Shown: one piece after another, positions 48,101 through 60,100 of the stretch
Layout: every line of letters begins with the position of its first letter
How positions within the stretch are numbered: the first letter of the stretch is position 1
Made by a program: the position numbers and the translations under genes
The notes under the pieces: model-generated
The model's database searches: none
Told to the model about the DNA's origin: nothing
The model's input: only the letters and a program-made list of their open reading frames with translations
Assembly (NCBI GenBank): GCA_949752795.1
Contig: OX457058.1
Location: forward strand, 154,514,353-154,578,352
DNA: 64,000 bases
Direction of reading: 5' to 3'
From: Hyperoodon ampullatus
Lineage: Eukaryota; Chordata; Mammalia; Artiodactyla; Ziphiidae

Positions 48101-51100
48101 AGAAAACCAAAGATGAGGCTCCAGTACCAGCACCCGCCCCTCTTTGGTTGTGTCTTCAGTAATCTGTGCAATTAAGACGATGTTAATCACCAATTAGCAC
48201 AGCCTCATGCACTGTGTAGAACTCAATAGTCGGTAGCTACGGATACTAAGATGGGACTGAAATGAATACCTCTCCTGTCACCCTCACAGAAAGAGCGGGT
48301 CTTTGTGCTGGCACTACTGTTAAGGGGAAAAGACATGAACTGAGAACCGTGTGGCCCCCTTTTTTCCTGGACAGTCCCTCCCTCTAGTGCCCCTTTTGTT
48401 CAGTGACTAGGCCTTGGGGACTGCCCACTTACAAGGTCGAGAGAGACATATCCAAGTCTCCAGGAATTCCCAGGAAGTGGATGAGCCTCTACCTGTGGGA
48501 TGGCCACAGCGGCCCCGGGCCCCTGGCATGAGCCCTCCCCCCACCGCAGACCACCGTCCTCACCCCGGACCTCTGTCTGCTCCCGCATCTCCGCAGCATC
48601 CTGGAGGATTACAAGTTCATCCAGTGCGGTGTGTCGGCCCAGCAGTCCTCGGTGACCACCATCGTCAAATCCGACCACTGGAGGGTTGTCCTTGCCCCAC
48701 ACCCCAAAGACATTATTTGGTAAAGCCCTCTCTGTCCCTCCCTTCTCCTTTGAGCTCCTCTGGGACTGAGGAAGGCTGTAGGGCGGGGAAGGGAATCAGG
48801 GCCTGTCCTCCTGCTTCACTGCCCACACACGGCCCCCGCTGGGCTGTTTCTCTCGTGGGCACCACAGCCTCCTCCCATGCCCAAGCCCACCCCACCACAA
48901 GCGTGGAAGGCACCCAACCTTTGGGGAAAGAGTTTTTTCCTGCAGACAGAATTCGGATCGTTTTTCTGGCTCGCCTGTGGGAGATACTCAGAGGCCTTAC
49001 AAGTGGTGTGACTGAGGGGAAGGCCCAGGGCTGTCTCATGCAGGTGTGGGTGGGCCCCCGGGGTTGAATTAGGCCAGGGCAGCCCGGTCCACAGCTGGCA
49101 TGCAGGAAACAGCACGGGCTGTGTCTGAGGGCTGAGACCCGGGGTCCTAAGTGCGTCTCCCTCCTCCGTCCTGCCCAGGAAACACCTGTCTGTCCGCCGC
49201 TTCCATTGGTGGGCCCGCTTCATCGCAATCAACACCTTCCTCTTCTTACTCTTCTTCTTCCTCACCACGCCTGCCATCATCATCAACACCATCGACATGT
49301 ACAACGTCACCCGCCCCATCGAGAAGCTGAAGGTGCCTCCTCTGCTCAGGCCAGGCGCGGGGGCCCCAGGGAGATGAAGGAAGAACTCAGGCGAGGAGGG
49401 GGTGGGAGGCCCACTGGGACGTGACTCCGATGCCCGTACACTTGTGACAGTGGCAGCGGTGTAAATGGTGGCACAGTGCTTCCTGTGCTCTAAAGGGCAT
49501 GAGTGTGGGTCGTTGCCCATCTTAGGGACCGGGGCTGAAGAGTGCGGGAGCCCCAGGCAAGTTCTGGGGTGAGTTTGGGGGGGGTGGGCTTGGAGGGCTC
49601 CTTTTCATTGGGCCAAGCTAGAGGTACAAAAGGGGCAACAGAAGTTGTGGCGAGCGTGACAGCTCTGTTCTCCCCACGTTCTCTGGAGCCGGGCTCCCTG
49701 CTCTGAAGACAGGGTTGAGGGCGGGGCAGGCAGAGGTTAGTTCCAAGGCAGCCCTTCTAGAGGAGAAGGCCTTCCAGCTCTGTCTCCAGTTCCCGCACTT
49801 CCAGACACACCCACACCTGGCTGGGCGTGCACGGCGGCTCACAGGAGTCGTCCCTGGAGGGAAGGGCTGCTTCATGTGGACAGAGGTGTTCGAGGAACTG
49901 GACGGGCTCGTTTCCAAGTTCTATAGCCTCAAGGCTGTTGTAGTGATCCTAGAAGGCCCCTCCTTTCCTGTTATCCCCGTGCCTGTTCCAGCAAAACACA
50001 CACACCCACGCGTGCACGCACGCACGTGCATGCAGTCAAGCCAAGCACTTCTGCTGCGGCCGCTTACCTTTGCCATCCTTTGTCAACTTCACAATAGGCC
50101 CCAGGCAAGGGGACCACAGCTCTCCCTGGGAATTCTTGCTCCATAGCCTCCCCCTCTTCGCCACTTCTCACACATCACAGCAAAAGCAGCATCTCCTCCC
50201 TGAGGTCTGAGACAGGAGTGACCACAGCTGGCTGTGGCCTTAGGGCCAGGTCACTAGGGGCAGCCTAGGGCACCCCTCCAGTGACCTCAGCGTCGAAGGC
50301 CTGCACTCCTTGGGGATGTCACTTGACCTTGGGGTGTCAGTCTCCGGCCGCCCCAGCCGGGCAGACCCCTGACCAGGAAGGCGGGTCAGAAAGGCCAGGC
50401 GCACTGTGCAGCCTCGGGGACACCAGGCCTGCTCTGGGACTGAGCTGGAGAAGAGGCCAGGGATGTGGGAGAAGGCGAGGGAAGCCTGCGAGGAGAATGG
50501 AGCTTCTTGCATTGACGTCTCTCCGCCCTCCTCCGCTCCACCCCTACAGAGCCCCATCGTGACCCAGTTCTTCCCCTCCCTGTTGCTCTGGGCCTTTACG
50601 GTGATAATGCCTCTGATCGTCTACCTCTCCGCCTTCCTTGAAGCCCACTGGACCGGGTGAGCTGGGGGCCTCCCCTCCTAGCCCTGCTCTTGGCAGCTGC
50701 TTCTTCCTCTGCCCCCCCAAACCCCACCAGCTTAGTACTCTGGCTTCCTGTCTGGCCTCAGGAATGGAATAGATATGGGGTGGCTTTGATGCCTGAAACC
50801 ATCCCAAAACACTAATGGATATTTTTTTCTTTGGAAAGAGGGGACGGGTTTGCCTCTGGGCCTCTGGGCTCAGGGATGCTGAGATAGGGCCACCATACCA
50901 GGCATGTGGGGTCAAAACCCAGCCCTCCTCGGGCTGCTCCCTCAGCCTCCAGCCACGCGCCGAGGGTCTGGAGCTGCGGGCAGAGATAGGCAGTGCCAGG
51001 AATTCCAGGCAGAGGGCAGAGGATGAGAGTGAGAGAGCAGGACTTGTTTGGAAAATGTCAGAAGAGCTGCTATGGCCATAGCAGAGGAGCCCCTGCACTC

Positions 51101-54100
51101 AATCTGACTGTAGACCCATGTAGCCTACACAGTGCCCACATCTTAAACAATTAAGAGCTATTTCCTATCTATTAACACTAATAGTTCTATGGTAGGAGCT
51201 AATTAGTTAGAAAGGATTTACCGTATGCTGGGGCAGGTGGACCTGCTTTGGCCTGAAGGCTGCGTGGGTCTCAAAAGTTATTTCCTGCACCAAAAGTTTC
51301 TATCATCCTATCAGGCAGTAAGCCAGGAGGTTTATCTTAACAAATCCTTCCTGGTCTTTCCTCTGGCCAAGAACAGGGCTCATGTTGCTTATTGAAACTC
51401 TGCAAGAATTCTGAGTATCATTAGTAATGTCCCTTGAACAGAGATGTCAAGTATATGGTATGTGTGTGCCTTCCCTTCCTTTTCTTATGCCCAAGGCAGA
51501 CATCACTAGTTGATCATGCTATTCTTTCCTGCTGCTCCCAGCCACAGCACAGCTCACAGTGCTCCGTGGAGATGGCACTGGTATGCACCATGAAACCATT
51601 TTCTAGGCCAGGTAGCCGTCTCTCTCTCTCTTCATGCTGTAGTAAGGCGTTTGGTTCTTATCATGTCTCTCTTTGTTTCCTTCTAGATCGACTCAGAATC
51701 TGATCATAGTGCACAAGTGCTACATCTTTCTGGTGTTTATGGTGGTCATTCTGCCCTCTATGGGACTGACCAGGTACCTCACCTCCAATTCTCTCTCCTC
51801 TGTCAGCGAGGCTCACCCTAGAGTTGGAACCTCCTCTTTCAGACACTGTAGGCCCACCTCTGGTTGCTGCAAATCCATTCCTCAAATGACAGTCCAGTGC
51901 CTGTCATGAGCTTAGCATGAGCCAAGTATCATGTGAACTCTAGGCTGTCAGCCATGAACTCTGCCCTCAAAGAGCTTATCCTCCAGCTGGGGAAACAAGC
52001 CGTAGCTATCAGCTAACTGACAGCCCAAGGTGGGAAGAATGTGCAGTACAAATTCAGAAGAGGGAGAGAACACTGTGGGAGCAATGGCTGGCCAAGGTTT
52101 GCTAGAGGGGAGGCCTTGAGCTGAAAGGCCAAAGGGTTAGGGCCCAGCATTAAGAAGAGAGGCAGTGTGGATTGGCCAGCTAGAATATTAAGATGCAAGA
52201 GTCTTTGGGGATTGGGCAAGGGAGGTTGAAAGGAAGGAGGCCAGCCCAAGAGGAACTGAACCCCAGGCCTTACGTCATAGATTCATTAACTGAAGTGTCT
52301 GCTTTATTCTTGTGCTTTTTCTTGTGCTTTATTCTTTATTCTTTATTCTAGTTTGGATGTCTTTTTCCGCTGGCTCTTTGACATCTACTATTTGGAACAG
52401 GCATCCATCAGGTTCCAGTGAGTACTAGAGTGCATGTTTCAGGTGTACTCCCAATGTGCATTGGGGCTTCACACCAGGTGGATATGTGTACCCTTTATTT
52501 GCTCATACAGGTAGAGATGAATGCATGTTAACACTCTCATTAGGCAGCCTCTTAACATTTCCTGTGCCAGGGACCCCTTTGGGGGTAAAGCCCAGGGACT
52601 CCTTCTCTTAATGAAGTTTTTGAACTAATTGTAGATTCAAAGGAAATTGCCCCCAAAATGTCCTATGTACCTTTTTCTTTTTTTTTTTTTTTGTGGTACG
52701 CGGGCCTCTCACTGTTGTGGCTTCTCCCGTTGCGGAGCACAGGGTCCGGACGTGCAGGCTTAGCGGCCATGGCTCATGGGCCCAGCCGCTCGGCGGCACG
52801 TGGGATCTTCCTGGACCGGGGCACAAACCCGTGTCCCCTGCATCAGCAGGCAGACTCTCAACCACTGCGCCACCAGGGAAGCCCCCTATGTACCCTTTAT
52901 CCAGTTTCCCTCAATGGTAACATCTTGCATAACTATAGTACAATATCACAACCAGGAAGTTGATGTTGAAATGAAACAATCCACAGAGCTTGTTCAGATT
53001 TTGCCAGTTTTACGTGTACTCTGAGTAGATTTCTTTAAATGTACAAAATACCTGGGTTATAACAAAAACCAATTATGCTGAAACATAGTTATCAAAATAT
53101 TTTAAAATTCAAATTTGTAATGCAATCTCTATTAACACATTTAATAATAGGCCGATGCATTCTAAAGGTAGGCAAGCAAAAGTTACATTTTATTGTTTTA
53201 AAGGCATCAGTGTGAAAGCCGATGTTACTTAGCTAGAAGAAGAATATTAAATTGGGCAGGGGAGTGGATTTTTGACAAGGCAACATGCAGGTTGTGTTAG
53301 ATATCCAGCCAATTTCTTTTTTGTTTTGTTTTGGTTTTAGGGCTCCAAATGTTGAAAGTCCCAATTTTCAGAGGTATATTATTGCAAATGACATGCAAGC
53401 TTTCATAGCTTGCTTTATAGGGCAAGGACCTGAATTCTCCAAGCTTTCTACAATTAAACTATAACTGTAATAAGTTGATTTTTTTCCAAGATGAGTGAGT
53501 TCATCTTTGGCTAGGTCATTATCTTCAATACAGTTTGTATATGAGAAAGAAAAGAATTGTGAGTTCATGACTCAACTCTGATGCCCTCAAGAAAGAATAG
53601 CTTTTGGGCTTCCCTGGTGGCGCAGTGGTTGAGAGTCCGCCTGCCGATGCAGGGGTCACAGGTTCGTGCCCCGGTCTGGGAAGATCCCACATGCCATGGA
53701 GCGGCTGGGCCCGTGAGCCATGGCCACTGGGCCTGCGCGTCCGGAGCCTGTGCTCCGCGGTGGGAGAGGCCACAGCAGTGAGAGGCCCGCATACCGCAAA
53801 AAAAAAAAAAAAAAAAGAAAGAATAGCTTTTGAAGGAGTTCTGAAATATGTCCAGGGGCTTACAGATATCTCTTTTCAAGGAAGGTGACAGAATGGTGTA
53901 GATGGAGACACTGGAAAGCAACAGAGATGCCTGGGTCACCAACGTGAGAACAGGCAGTGTGTCCATCCATTCAGCTGGCTGAATGACTACTAGTTGAAGT
54001 CGGCCAGCTAGCTATGTCAAACACGCGTGTGCAGACAGAAAAATCTCAATCATGTGAATTTAGCATGTCTAATTTAATGGCCTGACTAATAACTAGCATC

Positions 54101-57100
54101 ATTTTGAAGTGATGATGAGCACAAATGGTATCGTAAGAGCTCAGCAATAAGTACAACACGATATGGAAATACCTCATTTCAACCGGTGACAGACTCATGG
54201 CTATGGCTGACATAGCTGTGATTTGTTGCCCACACTCTGAATGGAAGGAGGTGCTAAATCGGAGAAAGTAAAGACGTAATCTTTTCCCTATTCAAGGTCA
54301 CAGACCTGCAAAATTCTAGTTATGGACTCTCCAGGGTCTGTGGATCCAAGTCAAACAGTCTTTCTTTATTATTTTTTTTGAATTTTATTTTAATTTATTT
54401 TTTATACAGCAGGTTCTTATTAGTTATCTATTTTATACATATTAGTGTATACATGTCAATCCCAATCTCCCAATTCATACCACCACCACCACCCGCCCCC
54501 CGCTTCCCTCCCTTGGTGTCTATACATTAGTTCTCTACATCTGTGTCTCTATTTCTGCCTTGCAAACCGGTTCATCTGTACCATTTTTCTAGATTCCACA
54601 TATATGTGTTAATATACGATGTTTTTTTTTCTCTTTCTGACTTACTTCACTCTGCATGACAGTCTCTAGGTCCATCCACATCTCTACAAATGACCCAATT
54701 TCGTTCCTTTCATGGCTGAGTAATGTTCCTTTGTATACATGTACCACATCTTCTTTATCCATTCGCCAAACAGCCCTTCTTTAGAGCAAGCCAGTGCATG
54801 TATCTCCTAACCCATCCACAAATGCCATAGACCACCCCCAGCCCTGCTCAGAAGGGCCCTTGTTAACTTAAACTGGTCTGAGAACACATGAATACAGTCA
54901 GCCCTCCATATTCATGGGTTCCACATCTTCGGATTTGACCTACTGCAGATCAAAAATATTCAGGAAAAGAATTCCAGAAAGTTCCCCAAAGCAAAACTTG
55001 AATTTGCTGTGTGCAGGCAGCTACTTGCACAGCATGTATGTTGTATTTACAGCTGTTTACATTGTGTTAGGCATTATAGATGATCTAGAGATGATTTAGA
55101 GTATACAGGAGGATGTGCCTAGGTTATATGCAAATATTATGCCAGTTCCTATAAGGGACTTGAGCATCCCTGGATTTGGTATCCACAGGGGCTCCTAGAA
55201 CCAATCCCTCACGGATACGGAGGGATGACTGTATTTGAAAGCTATTCTCCCCATCTCTACCTCCACCCATCCCCACTTCCTCAATTTGTTTCCTCTCTCT
55301 CCTCTTCCCTCCCACTACCTCTGCCCTTTCCCTCTTCCCCGGCTTCTGTGGCTGTCTTCCACCCAGGTGTGTGTTCCTGCCAGACAATGGCGCCTTCTTT
55401 GTCAACTACGTGATCACGTCAGCTTTGATTGGCACAGGCATGGAGCTGTTGCGCCTGGGGTCACTCTTTCTGTACACCACCCGCCTCTTCTTCTCCAGGT
55501 CGGAGCCAGAGAGAGTCCACATCAGAATGGTGAGGGCCAGGCCCTTCCCTGAGCACAGCCCTCAGAGTTTCCCTTGGGCGGGTGTCAGGAAGGGGGCCTG
55601 TTAGCAGCACGGAGGGACCGGAGGTGGGAGGCACGGTGAGGTGGGGCGAGGTGCTTCTCGGACACCAGGGTTGGAAGGGAGGTTGCCATCCCGGACAAGG
55701 AGCACAGAAGCAGCCAAGCCAAGTGGACCAGGCCACCTCAGAAGGACCCCTGCCTTCTGCCCCAGAACCAGGCCATGGACTTCCAGTATGGGCGCGAGTA
55801 CGCGTGGATGTTGAACGTCTTCAGCGTGGTGATGGCGTACAGCATCACCTGCCCCATCATTGTTCCTTTTGGTGAGTCATCCCTGAAGCTCCCTGGGGAC
55901 TGCACGCCCTCGGACTGGAAGCCCCACGGCATCCAGCTCCCTCCTAGATCAGGAGGAGACCCGGGACAGCCTGTCGGAAGGGTGGGGAGGGGCCAGGTCA
56001 GAGCCAAGCCAGTCAGGGGTTGGGTGGCTGTTTACATAGGATGTTTGTTGACAGAATAGGTTCTAGGGGCTCAAGGGAAGCTGCTGGTCCCAGAGGTCAG
56101 CACCATGGAGCTCCCACTGCCTGTTCTTGGCCCTTGCCACTCTGACAGACCTGAATCTAGCATCTCAGGCCTGCGGCGGGGGGAGCCTTGGGATGGCCGC
56201 TGAGTGTGCCTCCATCTCCCGGCCCCCAGGGCTGCTCTACCTGTGCATGAAGCACGTCACGGACCGCTATAACATGTACTACTCCTACGCACCCACCAAA
56301 CTCAACGAGCAGATCCACATGGCCGCCATCCACCAGGCCGTCTTCGCGCCGCTCCTGGGTCTGTTCTGGATGCTCTTCTTCTCCATCCTGCGATTAGGTA
56401 CCAAGCCCGCCCCACCATCCCGCCTCTGCCTGTTCCCCATTGCTCCGTCACCCCTCAACAACAACTCTGTAGGAGCAGCAAAAGCCTGGGAAGAGCAAGG
56501 TGTTACTCGTGGAACAGGGCAAAGCCCAGTGCCTTCTCTAGGCCTAGAGGGCTCGTGTTAGAGTCCCGGCAGACCTTGGAAGCTAAGCGGAGGATCAGCG
56601 TGGTCCAAATCAGATATATTTTGGTTTACAACTTTCAGGCGAAAACCAAAGCAAAACAAACAAATAGAAAAACATCCTATTCCTTCATTCTAACTCAAGG
56701 CTGGCAGGAAATAAAATATTAGCTATCAGGCTCCATTCGCAAGACATTCCCTCTGGGATCCTAGAAGATGCCTGGTCTTATGTGCTGTCAAAAACCTGGA
56801 GGAGGATTCAGAGCCTGCCCCAGCAGCCAGGTTGGCTACACAAAGCTGCTGTCCCCGCCCAGCTGAGCTCAGAGACACCCTCACAGAGAGAGTCCCCACG
56901 GGCCACAGACTGGAACCCCCCAGCTCTCTCCCCTCAGAGTCACCTGTGCCCCAGGCAGCAGTCTCTGCCAGCCCCTTCCCAGTCTCAGAAAAGGCTCATG
57001 CTGGCCTCCCCGTCCGCCTTCTTCCCCATCCCCCACACTTGCCTTCCCTCAAGACACCTGACCTTAACCTTCTCAGTGGTGTGGAGAAGGGCAAGTCCAT

Positions 57101-60100
57101 GTTTTCTCACTGCCTGTCACAGTGGTGTCAGGCAACATTCAGCTCACAGTTATTTATGTGCATTGTCCATTTGTTGTCGCCCCCGAAGCCTTTCCTGCCC
57201 CAGCAGACTTCATTTTTTTAATAATGCTTTTTTTTCTAAGTACAAAGAACTACATGTTTATTATCAAAAATAGGGAAAATTGAAAGATCAAAATTTGAAT
57301 GACGTACCAGCTCCCCTACAGCCTCATGTCTATTGCTCCCACACCTCACTCTGTGCATATGTTTTGGGGGACAGGGCAAAGTGGAGGGAGTTTATTGGTT
57401 TACTCTTACTTTACAAAATTGTGATATCCACTTTATACTATTCAGACTTGTATCCTGAGTTTCTTCACTGAACATTATGTTCTGAGCAATTTCTTGCATT
57501 ATCAAAATACTGTTGAGTACACGCCTTTTAATGTCTGCATTAAATTCTGTCACTTTTAGTCAGTTCTCCATTGTTGGGATATTGAAGTTGTTTATCATTT
57601 TTTGCTTTTATAAAAACACAACAGTAAACATCATTATACAATAACTTCTGACTGTAAAGACTGATTTTCAATATTCATGTAGTTAGAAAACTGCTGCTAT
57701 AAAAAAGTTACCAAACATCCCCAAACAAAAATTCTGAATTGCTTTTCCATGCCATTAGCACATGTAACTGAGCACACTCACTTCCAAAGGGCTTACAACA
57801 GCCAGCCAGAGAAAGACAAATATCATATGATATCGCTTATATGTGTAATCTAAAAAAAAATGATAACAAATGAACTTATCTACAAAACAGAAACAGACTC
57901 ACAGACTTAGAGAATGCACTTATGGTTACCAGGGCGGAAGTGGGCGAGGGATAGATTGGGAGCTTGGGATTGACATGTACACACTACTGTATTTAAAACA
58001 GATAACCAACAAGGACCTACTGTATAGCACAGGGAACTCTGCTCAATATCCTGTGATAACCTAAATGGGAAAAGAACTTGAAACAAGAATAGATACATGT
58101 ATATGTATAACTGAGTCACTTTGCTGTACACCTGAAACTAACACAACATTCTTAATCAACTATACTCCAGTATAAAATTTAAAAGAATTTTTTTAAAAAA
58201 GGGCTTACAAGAAAAGGTGTTGGTCTGAGACTGACTGTATTTTGGGGCAGTGGCATAAATGAGTGACTCAGAGATACTTCCCAGGGACCGTGAGGTGGAA
58301 GGTAACTGACATCAAGGAGGACGTTTAATGGGCACCTAAATGGATATTTAAGTCAATTAATTTTTTTTCATGGAATCCACCAGATGCCAAATCCTAAACT
58401 GGCCAAATAGCACAGAGGGTTGATGTCCCTGTGTCGGGCTCATTGATCAAGTTGTTAAGGGGAGAACTGGGCAGGGACATCTCTGCCCCAGGCTCCAAAC
58501 TCCTACAGGGGTGCTGAGCTGGGCCCCAGGCATCTGTCAGCCTGGGTGGCATCTCACCCGTCACCCCTGCCCACAGCTCTGGTCCTCAAGCACCATGCCC
58601 ATGCCTTTCCTTCTCCTTGCAGGGCCGCTACACGCCGTCACCTTCTTTTCCCTCTCCACCCTTATTGTTTCCATGATACTGGCCTGCGTTGGCACTTTTC
58701 TGGGGAAGCTTCGGAAAGCGTCTGACTATGAGGTGAGTCGCCAGCCTGGCTTTCCTCCGCAGGTTCTCCCGGTCCCAGGGCACACAGCTCCCGGACGCCC
58801 ACCCGAAGCACCACGATGACGAGAGGTTGCCTTTCTCTCTGATGACGGGATGTGCAGACTACGTGCTGCATGTGTCCTTGCACTGGCCCCGGAATCACGC
58901 CTCCCGGGGCGGGGAAATCCAGAAGACAGCTGTCCTCTCCTCTCCTCCCCTCTTTCATCTCCTCCGAACCACAGGCTGCTGGCCCATCCCTCCTACGATG
59001 TGAGCCTATTCAGCCACTGAGCTGCGAGGACCATTCCAAGGCATGGAGGGTTGAGAGAGAGGATGGAGTGAAGGAGTAAAAGAGGGGCTGGTAGGGGCTT
59101 CCCTGGTGGTGCAGTGGTTGAGAGTCCGCCTGCCGATGCAGGGGACACAGGTTCGTGCCTCGGTCCGGGAAGATCCCACATGCCGCGGAGCGGCTGGGTC
59201 CGTGAGCCATGGCCACTGAGACTGCGCGTCCGGAGCCTGTGCTCCGCAACGGGAGAGGCCACAGCAGTGAGAGGCCCATGTACCGGGAAAAAAAAAGAGG
59301 GGGTGGTAAAGGATGATAACCTGGGGAAGGGGGACAGTCATCTCACTTTTAAGAATCTCAGGATGTTGAACTTGTCTGGAAGGGAGGCCTGGCTCTCTGG
59401 GCCCCATGACTCTTTCGGCTCTTTGCCAGTGGGGCCCAGCCAATTATTAGAGAAGGGATCTAATCCATGCCAACAGAACTGTGTGCTCTAGATCAGCACT
59501 TCCTAAAGTGGGGTGACACCTAAAGAGGTGTACTGGAATGATTTCCAGTGGACTAAAAACATTTTATATTTTTCATGGTTACACATTTATTTTTCTACTT
59601 AACCTTGCTTACGCCAACTGACACAGGATTTCTGTTCATAATAGTGAAATGTTTCCTTTTCAAATGAATTTAAATAAGAAAGAAAGTTGATTTAAAGTAC
59701 TGGCATCCTGCTGAGTCGGAGGAGGGAGGCTCTGAGAAGAGAATCTTCTTGCTTCCCGTGGTTCCGTATCTGTGGCCCTGGGCACAGGTGCCTGCTGCCC
59801 TTTCTACCTGGACCCTCCTCCCTCCCCTGGCCCGAGTCCACGCTGCTGAAGGACCAGAGCGAACGACGCCTCTGGCTCTGTCTTCCCAACACAACGATGT
59901 CCTGGGATCTGGTTACTCAGGGGTCCATTCTAGAGACAGAAGGTGACAGGGGACCTAACCCCTCATCTCATTACAGAGAGAGAGGGGAAATTCTGGCAGG
60001 AGAAAAAGTATTATGGAAGTCAAGGCTTCTCCTAGAGTCAAAGCGGTCTCATCTTTGAACCGCAGCCTCCACTCTGCTCTCTCTCTCCCACCATGGTTCT

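Noticed and set aside
48816..49520. 234-codon minus-strand frame
   Set aside because: It is the antisense shadow of TMEM63C exon 13 and its flanks. The sense strand has a verified exon.
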